DNA of 64,000 nucleotides from Streptomyces sp. H27-H5 (GTDB taxonomy: Bacteria; Actinomycetota; Actinomycetes; Streptomycetales; Streptomycetaceae): positions 18,008 to 82,007 of the forward strand of contig NZ_JAPNLK010000036.1 in NCBI RefSeq assembly GCF_026627505.1. The letters are read 5' to 3'. Positions 57,035 to 64,000 of the stretch are shown here, piece after piece (positions within the stretch are counted from its first letter, which is position 1; each line of letters opens with the position of its first letter). The notes under the pieces are model-generated. The model was given only the letters and a program-made list of their open reading frames with translations. It was not told the DNA's origin and did not search any database. The position numbers and the translations under genes were made by a program.

Positions 57035-58324
57035 GTGAGCGACAACTCTGTAGTACTCCGGTACGCGGACGGTGAATACACCTACCCGGTGGTCGAGAGC
57101 ACCGTCGGTGACCAGGGCTTCGACATCTCGAAGCTGCGGGCCCAGACCGGGCTCGTCACCTTGGACAGTGGCTACGGCAACACCGCCGCCTACAAGTCCG
57201 CGATTACCTACCTCGACGGCGAGCAGGGAATCCTGCGCTATCGCGGCTACCCGATCGAGCAGCTGGCCGAGCGTTCGACCTTCATCGAGGTCGCGTACCT
57301 GCTGATCAACGGGGAGCTGCCGACCGTCGACCAGCTCGCGTCGTTCCGCAACGAAATCACCCAGCACACGTTGCTGCACGAGGACGTCAAGCGGTTCTAC
57401 GACGGCTTCCCGCGTGACGCGCACCCGATGGCGATGCTGTCCTCCGTGGTCAGCGCGCTGTCGACGTTCTATCAGGACAGCCACAACCCGTTCGACGAGA
57501 AGCAGCGCCACCTCTCGACGATCCGGCTGCTGGCCAAGCTCCCGACGATCGCCGCGTACGCGTACAAGAAGTCGGTCGGCCACCCCGTGGTCTACCCGCG
57601 CAACGACCTCGGCTATGTCGAGAACTTCCTGCGCATGACCTTCTCCGTGCCGGCCCAGGAGTACGACCTGGACCCGGTCGTGGTGTCGGCGCTCGACAAG
57701 CTGCTGATCCTGCACGCGGACCACGAGCAGAACTGTTCGACCTCCACCGTGCGTCTGGTCGGCTCCTCGCAGGCGAACATGTTCGCCTCGATCTCCGCCG
57801 GCATCTCGGCCCTGTGGGGTCCGCTGCACGGTGGCGCCAACCAGTCCGTTCTGGAGATGCTGGAAGGCATCAAGAACGACGGCGGCGACGTCGACGCCTT
57901 CATCCGCAAGGTGAAGAACAAGGAAGACGGCGTCCGCCTCATGGGCTTCGGGCACCGCGTCTACAAGAGCTTCGACCCCCGGGCGAAGATCATCAAGGCG
58001 GCGGCCCACGATGTCCTCTCGGCGCTCGGCAAGAGCGACGAGCTGCTCGACATCGCGCTCAAGCTGGAAGAGCACGCGCTGGCCGACGAGTACTTCGTCG
58101 AGCGCAACCTCTACCCGAACGTGGACTTCTACACCGGCCTGATCTACCGGGCCATGGGCTTCCCGACCGAGATGTTCACCGTGCTCTTCGCGATCGGCCG
58201 CCTTCCCGGCTGGATCGCCCAGTGGCACGAGATGATCAAGGAGCCCGGCTCCCGCATCGGCCGTCCGCGCCAGATCTACACCGGCGAGGTCCTGCGCGAC
58301 TTCGTTCCGGTCGAGGCCCGCTGA
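57035..58324 (+). CDS. citA: Citrate synthase
   Basis: 429 residues from GTG 57035; GAGGGA lies 4 bases before it (GTG 57023 is an alternative). The type I hexameric fold is clear: N-terminal LRYADGEYTYPVVESTVG, LLILHADHEQNCSTSTVRLV with the first catalytic His, WGPLHGGANQSVLEML, and GFGHRVYKSFDPRAKI with the second His. The catalytic Asp follows near NLYPNVDFYTGLIY. It condenses oxaloacetate with acetyl-CoA, first step of the TCA cycle. It is followed by a strong terminator. Confidence 0.96.
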   Translation: MSDNSVVLRYADGEYTYPVVESTVGDQGFDISKLRAQTGLVTLDSGYGNTAAYKSAITYLDGEQGILRYRGYPIEQLAERSTFIEVAYLLINGELPTVDQLASFRNEITQHTLLHEDVKRFYDGFPRDAHPMAMLSSVVSALSTFYQDSHNPFDEKQRHLSTIRLLAKLPTIAAYAYKKSVGHPVVYPRNDLGYVENFLRMTFSVPAQEYDLDPVVVSALDKLLILHADHEQNCSTSTVRLVGSSQANMFASISAGISALWGPLHGGANQSVLEMLEGIKNDGGDVDAFIRKVKNKEDGVRLMGFGHRVYKSFDPRAKIIKAAAHDVLSALGKSDELLDIALKLEEHALADEYFVERNLYPNVDFYTGLIYRAMGFPTEMFTVLFAIGRLPGWIAQWHEMIKEPGSRIGRPRQIYTGEVLRDFVPVEAR

Positions 58325-58354
58325 CCCGAGGTCAAGAGCCGCGCGAACGTACGA

Positions 58355-58403
58355 AAAGCGCCCCGCCGTCGATCCCCCCACGGGTCGACGGTCGGGGCGC
58401 TTT
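58355..58403. terminator. citA terminator
   Basis: AAAGCGCCCCG and CGGGGCGCTTT arms, with an inner GTCGA/TCGAC pair, followed by CCTTTCC. It lies 31 bases past the citA stop. Confidence 0.85.
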
Positions 58404-58714
58404 CCTTTCCCCGGAACGGATTCCCCCCACGGGACCCGAGCCGAGGCGTCGGCGAGGAGTGCCGAGTCGGGGCACTCCAATGGGGCTTTGCCGGGACCCG
58501 TACGGGTCGGGAGGGCCGCTCAAAGCTCCCCGTTGAGCACGCGTCCCGGCCGGCTGATGCCTCGGGACGTCCCCCAAGACCTCCCGCGAACGTCCCCCAA
58601 GACGTTCCTGGCATCGCCCCATTAGACCCGTGCAACCGCCCGATGGTTACGTTCGAATCACTGTGATCTGCGTCTCCCGTGAAGAAGATGTGCGCACGGT
58701 GCGAAGGAGATCCC
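58404..58714. other. Hairpin-rich intergenic region between citA and copA
   Basis: Convergent gap (citA +, copA -). It holds GGAGTGCC/GGCACTCC (58456-58478), GACCCGTACGGGTC (58495-58508), two copies of CGTCCCCCAAGAC (~58565 and ~58591) and ATCACTGTGAT (58657-58667). No gene is supported. They may be a second terminator for copA or parts of an RNA. Confidence 0.45.
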
Positions 58715-61000
58715 CTATCGGAACGACCGCAACCGGAGGCTGTTGGTCACCACGAACACCGAAGAGAAGGCCATCGCCGCTCCGGCGATCATGGGGTTGA
58801 GCAGGCCGGCCGCCGCCAGCGGCAGCGCCGCCACGTTGTACCCGAAGGCCCAGAACAGGTTGCCCTTGATGGTGGCCAGGGTCCTGCGCGACAGCCGGAT
58901 CGCGTCCGCCGCCACCCGCAGATCGCCCCGTACGAGCGTCAGGTCGCTCGCCTCGATGGCCGCGTCGGTGCCGGTGCCCATCGCCAGCCCCAGGTCGGCC
59001 CGGGCGAGCGCGGCGGCGTCGTTGACCCCGTCGCCCACCATGGCGACCGTACGGCCCTGCTCCTGAAGGCGCCGGACCACGTCCACCTTGTCCTGCGGGA
59101 GCACCTCGGCGATCACCTCGTCGATGCCCACCTCGGCCGCCACGGCCTCGGCCACGGCCTTGTTGTCGCCGGTCAGCAGGATCGGCGTGAGACCGAGCGC
59201 GCGCAGCCGGGCCACCGCCTCGGCGCTGGTGTCCTTCACGGCGTCGGCCACGGTCAACACCCCGCGCGCCGCCCCGTCCCAGGCCACCAGCACCGCCGTG
59301 CCGCCCGCGGTCTCGGCCGCGGCCCTGGCCCCGACCAGCGACTCCGGCAGGGTGATCCCCTGCTCCGTCAGCAGCCGCTCCCGGCCCACCAGTACGGCGT
59401 GTCCGTCCACCACGCCCCGCACGCCGAGCCCCGCCAGGTTCTCGAAACCCTCCGGGACCGGCAGGGCGCCGACCCGGCGCGCCGCGCCGTCGGCCAGGGC
59501 GCGGGCGATCGGGTGCTCGGAGGCGTGTTCCAACGAACCCGCCAGGCGCAGCAGTTCCTCCTCGGAGGTGCCCTCGGCGGCGTGCACGCCGGACAGGGTC
59601 ATCCGGCCGGTGGTGACCGTGCCGGTCTTGTCGAGGACGACGGTGTCCACCCGGCGGGTGGACTCCAGCACCTCGGGGCCCTTGATCAGGATGCCGAGTT
59701 GGGCTCCCCGCCCGGTGCCGACCATCAGGGCGGTCGGGGTGGCCAGGCCGAGCGCGCACGGGCAGGCGATGATCAGGACGGCCACGGCGGCGCCGAAGGC
59801 GGCCGTCGGGTCGTCGGTGACGAGCAGCCAGGTCACCCAGGTGCCGAGGGCGAGCAGCAGGACGACCGGTACGAAGATCCCGGAGACCCGGTCGGCCAGC
59901 CGCTGCACCTCGGCCTTGCCGTTCTGGGCGTCCTCGACCAGCCGCGCCATCCGGGCCAGCTGGGTGTCGGAGCCGATCCGCCCGGCCTCCACCACCAGGC
60001 GCCCGGAGGTGTTGACGGTGGCGCCGGTGACGGCGTCGCCGACGCCGACGTCCACGGGCACCGACTCGCCGGTCAGCATCGACGCGTCCACGGCGGACGC
60101 GCCCTCGACGACGGTGCCGTCGGTGGCGATCTTCTCGCCGGGCCGGACGACGAACCGGTCGCCCACCGCGAGCGCGCCCACCGGGATCCGCACCTCGGTG
60201 CCCCCGCGGAGCACGGCCACGTCCTTGGCGCCGAGTTCGAGCAGGGCCCGCAGGGCGGCGCCGGCCTTCCGCTTCGAGCGGGCCTCCAGGTAGCGGCCGA
60301 GGAGGATGAAGGAGACGACCCCGGCGGCGACCTCCAGGTAGATGGCGGAGGAGCCGTCCGTGCGCGAGATGGTGACGTCGAAGCCGTGGCGCATCCCGGG
60401 CATGCCCGCGTGCCCGAAGAACAGGGCCCACAGCGACCAGGCGAACGCGGCCAGGGTGCCGACCGAGACCAGGGTGTCCATGGTGGCCGCACCGTGCCGG
60501 GCGTTGGTCCAGGCGGCCTGGTGGAAGGGGAAGGCACCCCACACGACCACGGGGGCGGCCAGGGTGAGCGAGAGCCACTGCCAGTTGTCGAACTGGAGCG
60601 CGGGAACCATGGCGAGCAGCACGACAGGCAGGGCCAGGGCGACGGAGACCAGGAGCCGTTGGCGCAGGGCCGACAGCTCGGGGTCGGGCGCCGGCCGCGC
60701 GTCGGATTCCGCCGCCGTCGGGGCGGCCGTCGGGGCCGGCTCCGGGGGCGGGGGCTCCTCGGCGGTGTACCCGGTCCTGACCACCGTCGCGATCAGGTCG
60801 GCCACCCGCACGTCACCCGCGTACGAGACCTTCGCCTTCTCGGTGGCGTAGTTCACCGTGGCGGTGACCCCGTCCATCCGGTTCAGCTTCTTCTCGATGC
60901 GGGCGGCGCAGGAGGCGCAGGTCATGCCGCCGATGGTCAGTTCGGTCTCGGTGGTGTCGGCCGCTGTCGCGGGTCCGTCGTGCACTGTGCTGCCGCTCAT
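58715..61000 (-). CDS. copA: Copper-translocating P1B-type ATPase
   Basis: 761 residues. An N-terminal HMA domain with GGMTCASCAARIEKKL is followed by an Ala/Pro linker and eight membrane helices. The CPC metal motif (IIACPCALGLATPTALMVGT), the actuator TGES, phosphorylation site DKTGTVTTG and GDGVNDAAALARAD are all present. It exports Cu(I) from the cytoplasm with ATP. It is 89 bases downstream of copZ on the same strand and probably part of the same copper-induced unit. Confidence 0.94.
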   Translation of the reverse strand: MSGSTVHDGPATAADTTETELTIGGMTCASCAARIEKKLNRMDGVTATVNYATEKAKVSYAGDVRVADLIATVVRTGYTAEEPPPPEPAPTAAPTAAESDARPAPDPELSALRQRLLVSVALALPVVLLAMVPALQFDNWQWLSLTLAAPVVVWGAFPFHQAAWTNARHGAATMDTLVSVGTLAAFAWSLWALFFGHAGMPGMRHGFDVTISRTDGSSAIYLEVAAGVVSFILLGRYLEARSKRKAGAALRALLELGAKDVAVLRGGTEVRIPVGALAVGDRFVVRPGEKIATDGTVVEGASAVDASMLTGESVPVDVGVGDAVTGATVNTSGRLVVEAGRIGSDTQLARMARLVEDAQNGKAEVQRLADRVSGIFVPVVLLLALGTWVTWLLVTDDPTAAFGAAVAVLIIACPCALGLATPTALMVGTGRGAQLGILIKGPEVLESTRRVDTVVLDKTGTVTTGRMTLSGVHAAEGTSEEELLRLAGSLEHASEHPIARALADGAARRVGALPVPEGFENLAGLGVRGVVDGHAVLVGRERLLTEQGITLPESLVGARAAAETAGGTAVLVAWDGAARGVLTVADAVKDTSAEAVARLRALGLTPILLTGDNKAVAEAVAAEVGIDEVIAEVLPQDKVDVVRRLQEQGRTVAMVGDGVNDAAALARADLGLAMGTGTDAAIEASDLTLVRGDLRVAADAIRLSRRTLATIKGNLFWAFGYNVAALPLAAAGLLNPMIAGAAMAFSSVFVVTNSLRLRSFR

Positions 61001-61089
61001 GTCCGGCTCCGGGGGGAGGGCCGGGTCGTACGGGTCCGGTATGAGTCGGCCGGTACGACCCGGCGGGTGTTGCCGAGGGGGTGGGGGGC

Positions 61090-61323
61090 TCAGGCCTGGC
61101 CGGCGAGCTCGTAGCCGGCCTCGTCCACGGCGGCGCGCACGACGTCCTCGTCGAGGGGGGCGGTCGAGATCACCGTGACCTCGCCGGTGGCGGCGACGGC
61201 CTTGACCGAGGACACGCCCGGCAGAGCGGTGAGCTCGCCGGTCACCGCGCCCTCGCAGTGCCCGCAGGTCATGCCGGTCACCCGGTAGACGGTGGTGGTC
61301 TGGGTGTCCGTCTCGGCGCTCAT
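61090..61323 (-). CDS. copZ: Copper chaperone (HMA domain, CopZ)
   Basis: 77 residues from ATG 61323 with GAGGAGA. A single HMA fold with VTGMTCGHCEGAVTGEL, whose two Cys bind Cu(I). It delivers copper to the first HMA of CopA. It is the first gene of copZ-copA, with an ATACCCC...GGGGTAT site 81 bases upstream. Confidence 0.93.
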   Translation of the reverse strand: MSAETDTQTTTVYRVTGMTCGHCEGAVTGELTALPGVSSVKAVAATGEVTVISTAPLDEDVVRAAVDEAGYELAGQA

Positions 61324-61403
61324 GTCGTTCTCCTCTTCGGGGGCGTGTGCGGTCGCCGGAAGCGGCGGCGTGTACTCCACCGTGCTCCCGTCACTTCGAG
61401 ACT

Positions 61404-61420
61404 ATACCCCTAGGGGGTAT
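61404..61420. promoter_or_regulatory. CsoR-type copper operator
   Basis: ATACCCC-TAG-GGGGTAT, 7-base arms. It matches the G/C-tract palindromes of actinobacterial CsoR sites. It lies upstream of copZ on the minus strand; copper-loaded CsoR would release it. csoR itself is not in this window. Confidence 0.8.
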
Positions 61421-61453
61421 TGACGCGAGTGTTCTCGGCCTCCGTCGACCGTT

Positions 61454-61654
61454 TCAATCGTCGCGCCGCCCCCGGTTGCCGGGGCGCCGGCTCACCCAGG
61501 TGCGGATGGTGTCGGCGTACCAATAGGGCTTGCCTCCCTCCACGTGGTCCGGGGCCGGGAGCAGTCCGTGCTTGCGGTAGGAGCGCACGGTGTCCGGCTG
61601 GACCCGGATGTGCGCGGCGATCTCCTTGTACGACCACAGCTGTCGGTCGCTCAT
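61454..61654 (-). CDS. Small helix-turn-helix (MerR/excisionase-like) protein
   Basis: 66 residues from ATG 61654, eight bases after AAGGAGG, the best Shine-Dalgarno in the region. The HTH LWSYKEIAAHIRVQPDTVRS and wing YRKHGLLPAPDHVEGGKPYW then YADTIRTWV form one DNA-binding unit like MerR N-termini or Xis/HTH_17. There is no effector domain. It lies between copZ and the dehydrogenase operon; its target is unknown. A regulatory role is inferred from the fold. Confidence 0.75.
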   Translation of the reverse strand: MSDRQLWSYKEIAAHIRVQPDTVRSYRKHGLLPAPDHVEGGKPYWYADTIRTWVSRRPGNRGRRDD

Positions 61655-61916
61655 CGACAACACCTCCTTGTCCACGCCGCGGGGCCGGCCGGGAGGCCGT
61701 CGGGGGAGCCGGCGCGTGGACAGTGACGATCACTCGGGTTGTGCCCGAAGAACGACGCCGAGTGAGCGTGGGGGAGGGGCTGTCGCGCCCCTGTGACGGA
61801 AAACCCGCGTAGTGCGGATATGTGTGACACAAGGGCGACCCCCGTGACAGATGCGGCACAGGGGTCGAGTGGGATGAAATGACCGGTCGGGGGTACGGCG
61901 GCCGGCCGTACGGCGG

Positions 61917-62930
61917 TCAGCGGTACAGCGGGGGCCGCTCCACCAGCTCCACCGGCGTCCGCACCCCGCCGCGCGCCGCGGCGAGCCCCGCCCGGGACAC
62001 CTCGGCGGCCGCGTACCCGTCCCACGCATCGGGCCCGGCCACCCCGCCCCGCGCGGCCGCGGCCACCCACCGCCGCAACTGACGGTCGTACGCGTCGGCG
62101 AACCGGGTGGTGAAGTCCTGGGTGATCTCCCCGCCCCACCGGCCGGCCGACTCGACGACCATCGCGTGGCCGTCACCGATACGGGCACTGCCGGACTCGC
62201 CGACCGCCTCGCACCGGACCTGGTAGCCGAAACCGCAGTTGACGAAGATCTCCACGTCCACGATCGCGCCGCCGGACGTCTCCAACAGCACCAGACGCGG
62301 GTCGCTCAGCCCGGACGGGGCGGCCGCCGACGGGGTGGGCGACAGGACGGTCACCGCCGTGACCTCCTGCCCCAGCAGCCAGCGGGCCGCGTCCACCTCG
62401 TGCACCACGGAATCGGTGATCAGCATGTCGCTGGTGAAGAAGGACGGCGAGGCGGCGTTGCGGTGCCGGCAGTGCAGGAACAGCGGCCGCCCGATCCCGC
62501 CCGCGTCCAGCAACTCCTTCAGACGCTCGTACTCGGCGTCGTGCCGCCGCATGAAACCGACCTGGACCAGCCTGCGGCCCAACCGCTGCTCCGCCTCCAT
62601 GATCCGCAGCGCGCCCGCCGGATCGGGGGTCAGCGGCTTCTCGCAGAGCACCGGCAACCCCCGCCGCAGGGCGTGCAGGATCGCCTCCTCGTGCGCCGGA
62701 CCGGGGGAGGCGATCAGCACGGCGTCCACCCCGGGCGCGGCGATCGCCGCCTCCGGGTCGGTGTGCGCGCTCGCGCCGACCAGGCCGCCCGCGACCTCCT
62801 TGACGCGATCGCCGTCCGGGTCCGCCACCGCCACCACGCGGGCGCCACCGACCGTCCGGCCGATGCGACGGACGTGGTCGGCGCCCATCCTCCCGGTGCC
62901 GATCACGGCGATGCCGAGCGAGTCGGTCAT
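61917..62930 (-). CDS. Gfo/Idh/MocA-family oxidoreductase (myo-inositol dehydrogenase-like)
   Basis: 337 residues from ATG 62930, behind AGAGGA. The Rossmann domain starts GIAVIGTGRMGADHV and contains CEKPLTPD, the family's EKP motif. The C-terminal domain is alpha/beta, with VDVEIFVNCGFGYQVRCEAV. It oxidises a sugar or cyclitol with NAD(P)+; IolG (myo-inositol 2-dehydrogenase) is the likely type. It follows an IolE/IolI-like isomerase gene 20 bases upstream, so the two should act in one inositol- or sugar-degrading pathway. The exact substrate is not clear. Confidence 0.87.
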   Translation of the reverse strand: MTDSLGIAVIGTGRMGADHVRRIGRTVGGARVVAVADPDGDRVKEVAGGLVGASAHTDPEAAIAAPGVDAVLIASPGPAHEEAILHALRRGLPVLCEKPLTPDPAGALRIMEAEQRLGRRLVQVGFMRRHDAEYERLKELLDAGGIGRPLFLHCRHRNAASPSFFTSDMLITDSVVHEVDAARWLLGQEVTAVTVLSPTPSAAAPSGLSDPRLVLLETSGGAIVDVEIFVNCGFGYQVRCEAVGESGSARIGDGHAMVVESAGRWGGEITQDFTTRFADAYDRQLRRWVAAAARGGVAGPDAWDGYAAAEVSRAGLAAARGGVRTPVELVERPPLYR

Positions 62931-62950
62931 GTCACACGTCCTCTCGAAGG

Positions 62951-63865
62951 TCAGCGCGCGCCACAGGAGCGCAGGTGGGAACGGGTCCGGCGGGCGATCG
63001 GCAGCGGCCGGTCCGGCGAACACGGGTACATGTCCTGCTCGACGATCGCGAACAGGTCCACGCCGAGCGCCTGCGCGGCCGCCAGCACCGGCTCCAGCGC
63101 GGGCACCCCCGACGGCGGCTCGCACATCACCCCGCGGGCGACCGCCGGCCCGAAGGGCAGCCCCTGCGCCACGACCTCGGCGAGGACCGCCGGGTCCACC
63201 TGCTTCAGGTGCAGGTAGCCGATCCGCTCCCCGAAGGTCTCCACCGCCCGGACGCTGTCCCCGCCGCAGTACGCGTAGTGCCCCGTGTCCAGGCACAGGG
63301 AGACCAGCGCGGGGTCCGTCGCGTCGAGGAACCGGGCGACGTTCTCCGGGGTGTCGATGTGCGTGTCGGCGTGCGGGTGGACGACGATCCGCAACCCGTG
63401 GCGGTCCTGGACCTGCCGCCCCAGCCGCTCCGTCTGAGCGGCCAGATCACGCCATTGGGCGGGCGTCAGCGTGCGGTCCTCCAGCACCTCGCCGGTCTTG
63501 TCGTCACGCCAGAACGAGGGGATGACGACGAGATGGGCCGCGCCCATGTCCCGGGTGAGCGCCGCGATCCGCGACACGTGCTCCCAGGTCTCCTCCCAGA
63601 CGGCGGGGCCGTGATGGAGTCCGGTGAAGACGGTGCCCGCGGACACCCGCAGGCCGCGCTTGGCGGTCTCGTCGGCGAGACGGACGGGATCGGTGGGCAG
63701 GTAACCGTACGGGCCCAGCTCGATCCACTCGTACCCGGCGTCCGCGACCTCGTCGAGGAAGCGGTGCCAGGGAGTCTGCCGGGGATCCTCGGGGAACCAG
63801 ACACCCCAGGAGTCCGGAGCCGAACCGACACGGATACGGGTCAACGTGGGCGGGGAGGACGTCAT
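62951..63865 (-). CDS. Sugar-phosphate isomerase/epimerase-like protein (IolE/IolI type)
   Basis: 304 residues from ATG 63865, where AAGGTGG lies upstream (GTG 63874 also in frame). It has the xylose-isomerase-like TIM barrel, starting with VGSAPDSWGVWFPEDPRQTP. Metal ligands are visible in VVHPHADTHIDTPENVAR, SLCLDTGHYAYCGGD and YLHLKQVDP. In inositol catabolism IolE is a dehydratase and IolI an isomerase; either would fit. It is directly upstream of the Gfo/Idh/MocA gene and likely co-transcribed. No other iol gene is in the window. Confidence 0.85.
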   Translation of the reverse strand: MTSSPPTLTRIRVGSAPDSWGVWFPEDPRQTPWHRFLDEVADAGYEWIELGPYGYLPTDPVRLADETAKRGLRVSAGTVFTGLHHGPAVWEETWEHVSRIAALTRDMGAAHLVVIPSFWRDDKTGEVLEDRTLTPAQWRDLAAQTERLGRQVQDRHGLRIVVHPHADTHIDTPENVARFLDATDPALVSLCLDTGHYAYCGGDSVRAVETFGERIGYLHLKQVDPAVLAEVVAQGLPFGPAVARGVMCEPPSGVPALEPVLAAAQALGVDLFAIVEQDMYPCSPDRPLPIARRTRSHLRSCGAR

Positions 63866-63910
63866 GGCGGCCACCTTAGTGGTCTGCGTCGTAAGTCCTT
63901 CGGGGGTTGA

Positions 63911-64000
63911 TCACGCGGCCTTGGCGGCGGAGGATTCTTCTGGGTGATCGGCGGTGTGCTGGTCGAGCCTGGCCAGGAGATCGTCCAGGTCGGAGGTGGT
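63911..64000 (-). CDS. 3' end of an unknown gene (cut by window edge)
   Basis: The last 29 codons of a minus-strand frame, ending at TGA 63911-63913: a charged helical stretch DLDDLLARLDQHTADHPEE and an Ala-rich tail. It is not enough to identify the protein. The strand and the ~45-base distance to the isomerase start are consistent with an upstream gene. Confidence 0.45.
   Translation of the reverse strand, partial: TTSDLDDLLARLDQHTADHPEESSAAKAA

Noticed and set aside
1..64000. CRISPR arrays, rRNA genes, prophage or complete insertion sequences
   Set aside because: No regularly spaced repeats, no rRNA-like sequence and no transposase or phage genes were seen in the window.

Overview
The window is a stretch of a Streptomyces chromosome. 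It is very GC-rich, with G/C at almost every third codon position and many GTG starts. It holds the cellobiose-uptake locus with an exact CebR operator, AdpA next to oligoribonuclease, and a DesE-type siderophore receptor under an iron box. As I remember it, the gene order runs through the same neighbourhood as the S. coelicolor core region from about SCO2798 (bglC) down to about SCO2730 (copper transport). That comparison is from memory, not from a search.

Layout. 1-3.4 kb: the end of a sensor kinase, a frameshifted NAD(P)-binding gene, an MFS remnant, and MarR and TetR regulators. 3.4-9.0 kb: bglC-cebG-cebF-cebE, read leftward, divergent from cebR across a palindromic CebR box. 9.0-11.1 kb: tRNA-His, orn and adpA. 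11.1-18.3 kb: small membrane and stress proteins, an acetate-transporter-family protein, glmS, a DUF4429 protein and a GH20 hexosaminidase. 18.4-19.4 kb: desE, directly beside the hexosaminidase gene. 19.5-26 kb: a leucine/isovalerate catabolic operon (acyl-CoA dehydrogenase, HMG-CoA lyase, biotin-dependent carboxylase alpha and beta) with a divergent TetR. 26-33 kb: a phosphatase-like protein, an SDR/MarR divergent pair, DUF4253, a zinc-type CDF transporter, TesB thioesterase, a second acyl-CoA dehydrogenase and a CAP-domain secreted protein. 33.6-38.2 kb: a PucR regulator divergent from a ureohydrolase and a TPP enzyme, plausibly a guanidino-compound pathway. 38.3-42.9 kb: a three-gene WXG/DUF6571-like locus with a lipoprotein, then a GHKL ATPase/GntR pair with twin operators. 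42.9-43.06 kb: a MITE-like palindromic element. 43.2-47.1 kb: a giant fused ABC exporter. 47.3-54.3 kb: secreted proteins, an S37-type peptidase, a GH3 hexosaminidase, LysR/EamA, GNAT and DUF937. 54.4-58.4 kb: a putative structured RNA, RecD2 helicase and citrate synthase. 58.7-61.4 kb: CopA and CopZ with a CsoR-type site. 61.4-63.9 kb: a mini HTH protein, a Gfo/Idh/MocA dehydrogenase and a sugar isomerase-like protein. The last 90 bases hold the 3' end of another gene.

How the genes work together. Several blocks are self-contained metabolic units with their own regulator nearby: cellobiose import and hydrolysis under CebR; isovaleryl-CoA to acetoacetate under a TetR; possible 2-ketoarginine or guanidinobutyrate catabolism under PucR; and copper export. 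The developmental regulator AdpA and the RNA-turnover enzyme Orn sit beside them in a conserved block.

The most unusual observations are an adpA gene without the TTA leucine codon expected for bldA control, the absence of the desferrioxamine biosynthetic genes between desE and the hexosaminidase gene, a MITE-like palindrome whose terminal repeat supplies the stop codon of a gntR gene, a putative small structured RNA upstream of recD2, and the WXG/DUF6571 and ATPase/GntR cluster.
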